From positions 1 to 55,651 of the forward strand of contig NZ_JBHZAH010000022.1 in NCBI RefSeq assembly GCF_042754225.1: a stretch of DNA of 55,651 nt. The letters run 5' to 3'. The notes beneath the pieces were generated by a model that had not been told where the DNA came from, ran no database searches, and saw only the letters and a list, made by a program, of their open reading frames with translations. Shown here in pieces: positions 18,398 to 26,321 of the stretch. Position 1 is the first letter of the stretch, and each line of letters opens with the position of its first letter. Made by a program: the position numbers and the translations under genes. The stretch comes from Rhodococcus_G sp042754225 (GTDB lineage Bacteria > Actinomycetota > Actinomycetes > Mycobacteriales > Mycobacteriaceae).

Positions 18398-18871
18398 ATG
18401 GGGCATAAATGGGGGCGGATCGCGGCGGCGGCATCTGTTGGAGCGCTGATCTTGACGAGCTGCGTGACCAACACGGACGTGCCGGCAACCTTCGCCGCCA
18501 CAGTGACTGTCACGGGCCAAGCAGACCGGGCATCGGCTGCATCCGGCGAGTGCACCATCGGAACGGCTCGTGTCGCCCCGGGCGACCAAGTGGTCATCCT
18601 CGGAGACAGCGGTGCTGCATACGCATCGTCGGCACTGGAGGCCGGGTCCATCAACGAGAGGCCCGATGGCACGGGTGTATGCACCTACACGTCGCCTTTC
18701 GATGCCGTCCCCGCGAACCAGAGAAACTACGTCATCTGGATGAACAACTTCACGGAGCAGTCCTTCACGTCCGACGAACTCAAGAACGGTGCCACCTACC
18801 GCCTGTGCAGCTCCGCACCCACCGACAGCAGCCATGTCGCAGTTGGACGGGACAGCGGCTGCGCACCCTGA
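18398..18871 (+). CDS. Putative lipoprotein, unknown function
   Basis: This 157-aa protein starts at ATG 18398. It has a short n-region (GHKWGR), a hydrophobic core and a lipobox, LILTSC, with Cys22 as the lipidated residue. The mature part has three further Cys (SGECTIG, GVCTYTS, YRLCSSAP) and ends DSGCAP, so disulfides are likely. It is rich in Ser, Thr and Ala and shows no recognised domain. The ribosome binding site is poor. It is surrounded by non-coding sequence and has no operon partner. Export and lipidation are well supported; the role is unknown. Confidence 0.65.
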   Translation: MGHKWGRIAAAASVGALILTSCVTNTDVPATFAATVTVTGQADRASAASGECTIGTARVAPGDQVVILGDSGAAYASSALEAGSINERPDGTGVCTYTSPFDAVPANQRNYVIWMNNFTEQSFTSDELKNGATYRLCSSAPTDSSHVAVGRDSGCAP

Positions 18872-19233
18872 CGTGGCCATCTCGGGGGGCCTTCAAACGA
18901 TCCCCGGTTCCGAGATCATGTAAGCCTTCCCCTGACGCTGGGCGGTCGTTTGCTCTGGACGCTGTGGGTCGGCCAGAACCTGTGTGCCAGTGGGCCGCCC
19001 CGGTTGTGAAAGGGGAGACCGGTCGTACTGGATGGATCGCGCTGCCACTTCTGAGGCTCCTCCCGATCGGGAGTGCATGACCGCTGCTTCGGCGGCCAGG
19101 TCGGTGATCCGCTTCACGGGCAGCGAGGCAGATCGAATCCTGATACTCATGCTTCCAGAATCGGGACGATGAGCCGTCTGCCACCCTGTGCCCACATCCT
19201 GGACCTACCGGGTAGCAACGACGATGGTCAGCC
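18872..19233. other. No gene recognised (360 bp)
   Basis: This is the convergent space between two lipoprotein genes. A GC-rich stretch without a clear hairpin is all that is visible. Confidence 0.4.
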
Positions 19234-19731
19234 TCACCGACAACCGCCGTCTAGCCCCGGAAGCGCGGTCAAGACGCTGCAAACGTGGAGGTGGGACAGC
19301 TTCCACTCGTTGTCGGAACGCACGAAAGGAATCGGCCCCACCGGATACGGGGCCATGCCATCGACGTAGCCCTGCCCACTCGCATTGACACGGTCCGGTC
19401 CGCCGGGTTCCACGGTGGTGAACTGGATGTATTGGGGCATGGGTTGTGCACCCCAGGACCGTGCAATCCGCAAGGTCTGATCGCTGGGACCGTCCAAGAG
19501 TCGTGAACGGTCCTCCTCGCGTATCGAGTAGTCGGTCGTGGCGTTGTAGAGCGTGGTCAGTTGCTCGGCAGTGGGAACGAGATCGGTGATCGGCGCCGGT
19601 GGCGGTGCGAACTGTGTCGACTGGACGAGAACGGTCGGAGCAGCCGATTTGTGGTCATCGACGGGTGAACAGGCGCATGCGACGGCGATCGCGACAAGAG
19701 CACCGGCACGCCTCGCGGCATTCCTCACCAT
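19234..19731 (-). CDS. MTB12-like secreted protein or lipoprotein
   Basis: This 165-aa exported protein has a signal sequence of about 20 residues (RNAARRAGALVAIAVACACS) with a degenerate lipobox. The domain resembles the low-molecular-weight antigen MTB12/CFP-2: TAEQLTTLYNATTDYSI, DRSRLLDGPSDQTLRI, QYIQFTTVEPGGPDRVNASG, and FVRSDNEWKLSHLHVCSVL, an NTF2-like cone with the typical final W-lsh strand. The function of the family is not established. ATG 19731 is preferred to GTG 19743, which lacks a signal-like n-region. R4 begins only about 40 bp upstream, so its promoter must lie in or beyond the repeat. Confidence 0.7.
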   Translation of the reverse strand: MVRNAARRAGALVAIAVACACSPVDDHKSAAPTVLVQSTQFAPPPAPITDLVPTAEQLTTLYNATTDYSIREEDRSRLLDGPSDQTLRIARSWGAQPMPQYIQFTTVEPGGPDRVNASGQGYVDGMAPYPVGPIPFVRSDNEWKLSHLHVCSVLTALPGLDGGCR

Positions 19732-19773
19732 GACAGTGTGCACCGAGAAGAGGAGAGAGCCTCTGGAGAGAGA

Positions 19774-19897
19774 ATGGAGGGGTGTTCACCAATGGTGGGT
19801 CACTCTGGGCTGCATGCGGATTGGATAGGTTGACCAGTTGGTGATCACACTCACCGGGCCTCTGATTACATAAAATTGGAATGATTCCAGCGGTGAT
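19774..19897 (+). repeat. R4 copy of dispersed intergenic repeat
   Basis: GGTGTTCACC lies at 19781-19790, followed by GCGGATTGGATAGGTTGACC, AGTTGGTGATCACACT and a degenerate TGATTACATAAAATTGG, ending ATTCCAG. It lies directly in front of the minus-strand lipoprotein gene. Confidence 0.8.
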
Positions 19898-20288
19898 TGA
19901 AGGTCAGTCACGGGTCAACCGCCTGGCTGCCGGGCACGGTCTCGTCCGCCAGACGTTGCCGCGCATGTCATCCTGCGCTGCCAGCCTCCCGCACTCGGAA
20001 GAGCTCGGACCTGCACTCGCGCAAGCATTTCCGCAGTCGCTGCGTGAATCTCCACCGCCGACTGAAATCTGAGCCATCCGGCCATCCGACCCATGTGGAA
20101 ATCGAGGCCGACGCAGACCTCGGCCTCCCCGCGGAAAGGGCTCGGCCATAGCGTCCTAGATCATCGACCACGCCCCTGTCAGCGTGAGAAGCACCTCCAG
20201 CGCCGGTCGGAAACTCGCAGACCCCGGACACGCCCGGCCTGCCGGCGAGGGGGCTTGCCTGCGACGCCGCCCGTGCTGCTCATGCCCT
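19898..20288. other. No gene recognised (390 bp)
   Basis: No frame with family resemblance is seen on either strand between R4 and the SnoaL-like gene. Confidence 0.4.
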
Positions 20289-20669
20289 TCATTCCATTCG
20301 TTCGACCCATTGAGCCCGAGACGGCCCCGGTTCGAACGCCTCGCTGAAGTACTGCGTCTCGCGGACCACCTCACCGTCCTCGAATTCCATAATGCTGACC
20401 ACGTAGAACGGTTGCCCGTCATACGTCAGGACGAGTTCGCTGATCCAAAGATCGCCGCCACCAAGCATGCGTCGCACGGTGAAGCGTTTCGTGCTTGGCT
20501 GTGCGACGCGCGTCGCCTCGATGCTGGCTCGACCAGGGATGCGCTCACCGGATTGCGGATACTCGAGAACTGCATCAGCTCGGTAGATTTGGTGCTCTGT
20601 CGCAAAGTCGTTGGCGTCGGAGGCGGCCCAGTGGCGCCGCAGAGCGGCCCGCACATCGTCATCATCCAT
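20289..20669 (-). CDS. SnoaL-like / NTF2-superfamily protein
   Basis: This 126-aa protein has the SnoaL-like alpha+beta cone: an N-terminal helix with RRHWAASDANDFATEHQIY, then ADAVLEYPQSGERIPGRASI, then ELVLTYDGQPFYVVSIMEFE, then VRETQYFSEAFEPG. The pattern of Asp/Tyr/Glu in the pocket is common to uncharacterised polyketide-cyclase-like proteins. ATG 20669 is chosen because GGGGAAAG sits 6 bases upstream; two further in-frame ATGs lie closer to it. It stands alone. The substrate is unknown. Confidence 0.75.
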   Translation of the reverse strand: MDDDDVRAALRRHWAASDANDFATEHQIYRADAVLEYPQSGERIPGRASIEATRVAQPSTKRFTVRRMLGGGDLWISELVLTYDGQPFYVVSIMEFEDGEVVRETQYFSEAFEPGPSRAQWVERME

Positions 20670-20977
20670 GGCCATCTTTCCCCGGCGGACGCAACGACGC
20701 TCCGCCATTGGGCGTGCCCCCGATGCAGATGTCGATCCCGCACCGCAACGTTCTCCGAACTGGCTGGTATTGCCAGCATGGTGGGTGATAATCGGGGATC
20801 ACGCTGTTGTCGGTGATCGGGTGGCACAGCGCCTGCACGCAAACGATGAACCTGCACTGGCATCCTTCACCGAGATCCATCGCAAGTGTAGCGTTTGGAT
20901 CTGGCGGCGCACATCGTCTTGACAGCTCGTCCTGATTTTTCGCGCGGCGTTCGATGACTTCGAGATCCTCGGCCCCT

Positions 20978-21106
20978 GCACCTCGAACGCGACCTGCCCG
21001 ACCCCTGGGGCAGGTACTCGGGGAACCCGATCCGCGGCACACCACTTCGCGGAGGCGAGGTTCTCGTCGAGGGGCGTCACGTCGGGCGATGGCCGACGGG
21101 AACGGC
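20978..21106 (+). pseudogene. 3'-end remnant of the DDE transposase element (third copy)
   Basis: About 130 bp match the 3' end of the copy at 7586-8290, beginning CACCTCGAACGCGACCTGCC (8136 there) and continuing with CACACCACTTCGCG and GGCGTCACGTCGGGCGA. No other part of the element is left nearby. Confidence 0.7.
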
Positions 21107-21236
21107 CTCTAGCTACCGCGCTCCGCACTGGGACCGAAGGCCCCAGGGTGGCCCACCCAAGTTCTGCAGACGGCGGGTCGTCGGCGTAGACCCGAAAATT
21201 CGGCCGGAAATGCCCGGATTCTGTCGCTGGCAGGTT

Positions 21237-21400
21237 GATAGGTGAACCTGTTCGGTGCTGATGGGTGAACACCCTATGGAGAGGTGTTGACCAATGGCGG
21301 AGCGTGGTGGGCCGCATGTGGATTGGATAGGTTGACCGGTCGGTAATCACACTTCGGGAAGGCTTCAAATCACACAAATCTGGATCAGTTCCAGTGATGG
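21237..21400 (+). repeat. R5 copy of dispersed intergenic repeat (long form)
   Basis: The long form shows GATAGGTGAAC, an 11-base spacer, GATGGGTGAACACC, then CTATGGAGAGGTGTTGACC, the core GGATTGGATAGGTTGACCGG and two AATCACAC blocks, ending CAGTTCCAGTG. The left part matches R7 beside tRNA-Gly in spacing and sequence. Confidence 0.82.
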
Positions 21401-21527
21401 TTGGCGCGTGGCCCACGGACCAGTCGCCCTGCCTCATCGGTGCTGCGCCTGCGTGCTCTAACGAAGCGAGGTGGGTGGATGGCGATCGGCTGGGATCGGC
21501 GGGTTGGCTGCTGGCAGGTGGTTCTCG

Positions 21528-21660
21528 CTAGTGCTGGCGTGCATACTCTGGGTTGAGGAAGAACAGCCTGGCGACCTTGCCGTCCGATCGGAATGACACT
21601 CGACCGACCAACTCTCCGGCCTCGAACTCAAGAGGGATGTCGACGACGGTCAGGTCTGCC
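21528..21660 (-). pseudogene. C-terminal remnant of a DUF3887-like protein
   Basis: Forty codons before a TAG at 21530-21528 read LTVVDIPLEFEAGELVGRVS, then FRSDGKVARLFFLNPEYA. This resembles the end of the DUF3887 domain found in front of alpha/beta hydrolases. A stop precedes it at about 21660, so only the tail survives. Confidence 0.5.
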
Positions 21661-21707
21661 TGCCGTCAAATACCTGCAATCGAGCGGTCGCTGTGGCACC
21701 CCGTTGA

Positions 21708-21905
21708 GGCCGTGGGCAGTTTTCTGATTCCATCAGCCCCACGAACTGGGATGCGATCTTGTGGTACGTCATCGGTGTCGGGCTCCTGGTCGCGGGCGCC
21801 CTTGCCTCTAGGTGGGTCATGCACGTGGTGAAGGCAAGGACTGTTCTGCGCATTGGTGCCGCAGCGGCGGTCGTCGGTGTCGTGTGGATCGCAACGGTCG
21901 GGTGA
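21708..21905 (+). pseudogene. Small membrane-protein remnant
   Basis: After an in-frame TGA at 21705-21707 the frame codes 65 residues with two convincing TM helices (AILWYVIGVGLLVAGALASR and GAAAAVVGVVWIATV) joined by a basic loop. There is no ATG or GTG in frame before the first helix; only TTG 21756 could serve. It ends 44 bp before the pentapeptide-repeat gene, so it is either a small TTG-start gene of that operon or a decayed 5'-truncated gene. Confidence 0.4.
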
Positions 21906-21949
21906 AGGGGTGCTCACGTTTCCGCCGGCGACCTGAGGAAGATGCTCAT

Positions 21950-23206
21950 GTGAACAGGACATCGAAGAAGCGGGCACGAGTGCCGCTGTACGTCTGGATC
22001 TGGATGGGAACAGCAGTCACGACCGGCGTCGGGCTCGCGGTACTACTGCTGTTCGCTCGCTTGCAGGCTGGCAAAGCGGTGTGGGTAGATGGCTTCTACC
22101 TCAACGGAACCCAGTGGTTCGATGCCGCTCGCACCACCGTGACATTGATCGGAATCATCGGCCTCGGTGGCGCAGCCTTCCTTGCCTACCGCAAACAGCG
22201 TTCCACGGAGGCGACACATGTCCTCCAGGAGACCGGGGAACTGCGAAGTCGCTACACAACCTGCGCCGAACAGCTTGGACACGACGCACCTGCGATCCGG
22301 CAGGCGGGGGTCTACGCACTCTCCTCCCTTGCCGACGACTGGCACGCCGCCGGCAACGATGCCGAGCGTCAGGTGTGCATCGACCTCCTGTGCGCCTATC
22401 TACGGACTCCCAGAAGGCCGTCATGGACGTCGGAAACACCTGCGCCAGGGCCGGCTTCCGGCCGGACGCTCGCCGGCCGCAAGGTCCGACGACTCACACC
22501 AAATCCGCCGCAACCCCCAAGACCTGACCCCCAAGAACTGGAAGTCCGCGCTGCGGTCATCAGCGTCATTCGAAGCCGCTCGGGGCAGGCGACGAGCCCT
22601 GAAAAGAGCTGGCAGGGGGTCTCCTTCTCTCTCAGCTCAGCGGACCTGCACCGCGCGGATCTGTCCGGCGCGAACCTGGCGAACGCGAACCTGACCCGCA
22701 CGGACTTGACCCTCGCGAACCTGACGTACGCGAACCTGACGAACGCGGACCTGCGTGGCGCGCACCTGATCGGCGCGCGACTGTTTGGCGCGAACCTGTC
22801 CGGCACGAACCTGGCCTACACGAATCTGCACGCCGCGCACCTGACCCCCGGCGGCGGGTTGTTCGAGGTGGATCTGTCCCGCGCGATCCCGTACACAGTG
22901 GACCTGACCTTCGCGGACCCGACATGCGCGAACCTGGCGGGCGCGAACCTGGTCGAGGCGGACCTGACTGGCGTGAACCTGACCGGCGCGAACCTGACCG
23001 GCGCGAACCTGGCCGGCGCGAACCTGACCTTCGCGGACCTGGCCGGCGCGAACCTGACCAACGCGGACCTGGCCAGCGCGAACCTGACCAACGCGGACCT
23101 GGCCAGCGCGAACCTGACCAACGCGAACCTTGCAGGCGCCTTCCACACCACCGAAACCCGGTGGCCGGATGGATTCTCGGCCCCAGAGCCAAACCCGGTT
23201 CCTTGA
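21950..23206 (+). CDS. Pentapeptide-repeat membrane protein (A(N/D)LXX type)
   Basis: This 418-aa protein starts at GTG 21950 with GAGGAAG 9 bases upstream. Residues about 12-35 and 60-80 are TM helices (VTTGVGLAVLLLFARL and TVTLIGIIGLGGAAFLAYRK). Next comes a helical linker (LQETGELRSRYTTCAEQLGH, then YALSSLADDW) of the kind that often precedes pentapeptide repeats in actinobacterial membrane proteins. From residue about 225 to 400 there are some 35 tandem pentapeptides (NLTGA, DLASA and the like), forming a right-handed quadrilateral beta-helix. The interruption TPGGGLFEVDLSRAIPYTV lies in the middle. The helix would sit in the cytoplasm. No enzyme domain is seen. It is followed by a second, different pentapeptide protein. 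Confidence 0.85.
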   Translation: MNRTSKKRARVPLYVWIWMGTAVTTGVGLAVLLLFARLQAGKAVWVDGFYLNGTQWFDAARTTVTLIGIIGLGGAAFLAYRKQRSTEATHVLQETGELRSRYTTCAEQLGHDAPAIRQAGVYALSSLADDWHAAGNDAERQVCIDLLCAYLRTPRRPSWTSETPAPGPASGRTLAGRKVRRLTPNPPQPPRPDPQELEVRAAVISVIRSRSGQATSPEKSWQGVSFSLSSADLHRADLSGANLANANLTRTDLTLANLTYANLTNADLRGAHLIGARLFGANLSGTNLAYTNLHAAHLTPGGGLFEVDLSRAIPYTVDLTFADPTCANLAGANLVEADLTGVNLTGANLTGANLAGANLTFADLAGANLTNADLASANLTNADLASANLTNANLAGAFHTTETRWPDGFSAPEPNPVP

Positions 23207-23359
23207 GTTTCAGCCGTCCATCAACCGTTTCCTGGATATGACTCCGGGAACGACCTGCCGATCCCCGGCCAGGGTGTGCGGGCGGAGGCCAGCGACCATC
23301 CGCGTGAAGCCCTCTGCCGCTCGCAGCAGCGTTGGAGGCGGCGAAGCCTCGGCAGAAGT

Positions 23360-23530
23360 GTGAACGTGGCGGGCGTCCGGCACATCCGTTTGCACGATGC
23401 TCGGCACACCGCGGCGACGACGATGTACCTGCAGGGCATGTCGACGGGCATGGAGTCGATCTTCGCGGGATCCCGCGGCAGTCTCCAGCCCACTACGGCT
23501 ATCGGGCTGACGCAGAGCACCGGGACCTGA
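23360..23530 (+). pseudogene. Tyrosine recombinase (phage integrase) remnant
   Basis: The frame reads VRHIRLHDARHTAATTMYLQ, the box II region of tyrosine integrases with the H-x-x-R catalytic pair, then degenerates (QGMSTGMESIFAG instead of the expected LGHS region) and stops at 23530. The tail up to the Tyr nucleophile is scrambled in another frame. It is evidence that an integrase-borne element once occupied this place. Confidence 0.65.
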
Positions 23531-23700
23531 TCCTCGGGCTCTGCGTCCACCTGAACTCGCCCGTCACGGCGCTCGGGAAATCGCGCGACACCTGCACCAA
23601 TGCAAGAAACCACGAACCCTTCGGTATCTTCACGCCACCCACACCACCACCGCGGGGACCATCGCAGCGTCCACCACCGAGCCACGAGGATCGCCGAACG

Positions 23701-26004
23701 ATGACCACCATCAGCCTCATCGACCTTCGAGAGCTCATTCCCGCCGAACAGCTCCTCCTTGACGCAGCGATCGCCGGCAAACCCTGCAACCTCATCGCTG
23801 CAGACGCCAGACCGACTCATGCTGAGATCGCCGCGTGGCACGACCCGGACCGCGAAATCCGCGCCGACTTCCTAGCCCGACTGGTCACCAACCGATACGC
23901 CGAAGTTCGCCTTAAGAAGGTCGAACTCCGTGGCGCCATCATTCGCGGAGAGCTCAACCTCAGCGAAGGGGTCGATGTCATCGGCTTCCGGTCCGAGTAC
24001 AGCCGGTATCAGGAGGTGACTGCGAACGGGGCGAGGTTCACCGGGGATGCCTCGTTCCTTGGTTCGGCGTTCACCGGGGATGCCTCGTTCTTTGGTTCGA
24101 AATTCACCGGGCACACCGCGTTCGCTGAGGCAACGTTCAGCGGGGATGCCTGGTTCGCTGAGTCGATGTTCGCCGGGGAGGCATGGTTCGCTGAGGCGAT
24201 GTGTGCCGGGGAGGCATGGTTCTCTGGGGCGAGGTTCTCTGGAAAGGCAGACTTCTCTGAGGCAAGGTTCTCTGGGGATGCATGGTTCGCCCAGGCGACG
24301 TTCGCCGGGGAGGCCCGGTTCGGGGAGGCAATGTTCGCCGGGGCGGCGCGGTTCTCTGAGTCGACGTTCACCGGGGAGGCATGGTTCGCTCAGGCGACCT
24401 TCACCGGCGTGGCATCGTTCTCTGAGTCGACGTTCACCGGGGAGGCATGGTTCGACAGGGCGACGTTCGCCGGGGAGACCTCGTTCTTTGAGTCGGCGTT
24501 CGGGAAGGCATGGTTCGGCGAGTCGACATTCCTCGGGGAGGCACGGTTCGACTGGGCGACATTCGGGAACCTCCTTCTCTCGGAGGCTGTCATAGGAGAA
24601 GCATCTTTTCAGAGAGCCACTTTCAATGGTCCGGTTGACGGTGTCTGGGCCGCTCGAATAGTCAGGTTCGACGAGGCTCTGTTTCTGGAACCTGTGACCA
24701 TTCGGTTGCTGTGCCCGAACGTGAGTCTGAACAGCATTGACTCGCGATCTAGAGGAAGCTTCCAGCTACGCGGCAGAATCGACGCAACCGCAGCAACATT
24801 CGGGGGGCGAACAACCCTCGCTGATCCAGGAACCGAGGACTGGAAAGGATGGCTTCTTAGCCCCCACGAAATGCGCTTCGACGGAGACGAGGTTCCGCAT
24901 GATGCGTGGACTGCTCTCGTGGAGGACCTCCTACCTCTCCTTGCACCCAACTTCCGTACAGCGGTGCGAGAGCTTCGGCGGGCGACTGTCTCCGACCTTG
25001 AGCTGTCCGCGGTCGATCTGACGGAGTGCCGTTTCGACGGCGCGCATGGCCTTGACAAACTGCGTATCGACAGCGCCTGCACTCTCCTCAGCACCCCTTC
25101 CGTTGCTGCGTTCTGGGGGCTGCCGCGATTCACCCGGCGGACTGTGATCGCAGAAGAAGGTCTCTGGCGGCAGAAACACGCAACGTGGGACCGCGGAACG
25201 GTGGTGCCGGACCGCTCCAAGGTCGCGCCGGATCATGTGACCGACGCCGAGCGCGGTCCAGAAATGGAGGGGACGGGATCCGACGCCGTTCCCGCGCCAG
25301 CCGCGTCAGGTCAGGACGAATCTCGCGATTTGCCGGATGCGGCGACGATTGCTGGGATCTACCGCGCGCTGCGCAAGGGACGCGAGGACTCCGGCAACGA
25401 GCCGGGTGCGGCGGACTTCTACTACGGCGAGATGGAGATGCGCCGGCTCGCCCGCCGAGAGACGAAGACTGGGGATCGGGCGCAGCCGCGCGCCGAGCGT
25501 GCATTGCTGACCGCGTACTGGGCGGTGTCCGGGTATGGGTTGCGGGCATGGCGGGCGATCGCTGCGATCGTTGTTCTGATCCTGGTTGGGTCGGTGGTGT
25601 TCTGGACGGTGGGGGTGCAGAACCCGCCGGGGTCAACATCTCAGGTGGCCAAGGTGGACCTCGGTACTGGTCAGGTTGAGTACGCGGCGGGCGAAGCGGC
25701 GCGGGTAGCCGTGGTGAATTCCGGTGCTGGTCAGGTTGAGTATGTCCGGGTGCCGACGTCCCAGGTCGACAAGGTGAATGTCGGGACTGGCGAGGTCGAA
25801 TACACGAAGGTGCCGCTGCCTGCGTTCACGTGGCCGGATTCGTTGGAGTTCTCCGCCCGCAGCAGCGTGGCATTGCTGCGGGCCCCGGCGGGCGCACCGA
25901 AGCTGACCGGGATCGGTACCGTTACTGACATCGGGCTGCGACTACTGGTGCCAGTGCTACTTGCGCTCGCGGTATTGGCGATCCGGGGCCGCACGAAACG
26001 CTGA
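23701..26004 (+). CDS. Large pentapeptide-repeat protein with C-terminal membrane module
   Basis: This 767-aa protein starts at ATG 23701. Residues 1-95 are a helical N-domain (LIPAEQLLLDAAIAGKPCNL). From about 100 to 310 it has Phe-centred pentapeptides in ten-residue blocks (FTGDASFLGS, FAGEAWFAEA), a beta-helix core of different type from its neighbour. Residues 320-520 form an alpha/beta region, then an acidic linker and a helical stretch with AADFYYGEMEMRRLARRE. The membrane part has TM1 IAAIVVLILVGSVVFWTVGV near 620 and a final TM, LRLLVPVLLALAVLAIRG. Between them lies an extracytoplasmic loop with threefold imperfect repeats around GTGQVEY, GAGQVEY and GTGEVEY. It lies in the same direction as the previous gene with the integrase remnant between. 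Function is unknown; an ion-channel-like or sensor role is possible. Confidence 0.8.
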   Translation: MTTISLIDLRELIPAEQLLLDAAIAGKPCNLIAADARPTHAEIAAWHDPDREIRADFLARLVTNRYAEVRLKKVELRGAIIRGELNLSEGVDVIGFRSEYSRYQEVTANGARFTGDASFLGSAFTGDASFFGSKFTGHTAFAEATFSGDAWFAESMFAGEAWFAEAMCAGEAWFSGARFSGKADFSEARFSGDAWFAQATFAGEARFGEAMFAGAARFSESTFTGEAWFAQATFTGVASFSESTFTGEAWFDRATFAGETSFFESAFGKAWFGESTFLGEARFDWATFGNLLLSEAVIGEASFQRATFNGPVDGVWAARIVRFDEALFLEPVTIRLLCPNVSLNSIDSRSRGSFQLRGRIDATAATFGGRTTLADPGTEDWKGWLLSPHEMRFDGDEVPHDAWTALVEDLLPLLAPNFRTAVRELRRATVSDLELSAVDLTECRFDGAHGLDKLRIDSACTLLSTPSVAAFWGLPRFTRRTVIAEEGLWRQKHATWDRGTVVPDRSKVAPDHVTDAERGPEMEGTGSDAVPAPAASGQDESRDLPDAATIAGIYRALRKGREDSGNEPGAADFYYGEMEMRRLARRETKTGDRAQPRAERALLTAYWAVSGYGLRAWRAIAAIVVLILVGSVVFWTVGVQNPPGSTSQVAKVDLGTGQVEYAAGEAARVAVVNSGAGQVEYVRVPTSQVDKVNVGTGEVEYTKVPLPAFTWPDSLEFSARSSVALLRAPAGAPKLTGIGTVTDIGLRLLVPVLLALAVLAIRGRTKR

Positions 26005-26163
26005 CTCTGCGGTCGAACAGGACCGGACTGTCCGCCGACCTGAGCCGTGTAGCCCCAATGAAACCGCCTGACAGCGGCGGTATCCCGGTGTGTGGTGAGG
26101 ATGGGCAGAGAAACACGAGTGAGACCGCCCGCCGAGACGAGAGAGGGGGAGGGTTTGACTTGA

Positions 26164-26290
26164 TGTGGGAGAGGTGTTCACCTATCGCCGCCGTGGCTGG
26201 GCCTCAGCTGGATTGGATGAGTTGACCCGGCGGTAATCACGCATACTGGTGGGTGCGAATCACACGAGTCTGGATAGGTTCCACTTTCGC
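26164..26290 (+). repeat. R6 copy of dispersed intergenic repeat
   Basis: AGGTGTTCACC lies near 26172-26182, followed by GGATTGGATGAGTTGACCCG, CGGTAATCACGCAT and CGAATCACACGAGTCTGG, ending GTTCCAC. It lies between two convergent genes. Confidence 0.78.
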
Positions 26291-26321
26291 TTTCCCTTCA
26301 GTGCGGTTCGGGTCGAGATCA

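Noticed and set aside
22632..23192. Long Arg/Ser/Gly-rich frames on the minus strand opposite the pentapeptide gene
   Set aside because: They are shadows of the pentapeptide repeats; the repetitive DNA keeps all frames open.
23332..23700. Longer start for the second pentapeptide protein
   Set aside because: The upstream codons overlap the integrase remnant in another frame and are Pro/Arg-rich; ATG 23701 begins the recognisable helical domain.
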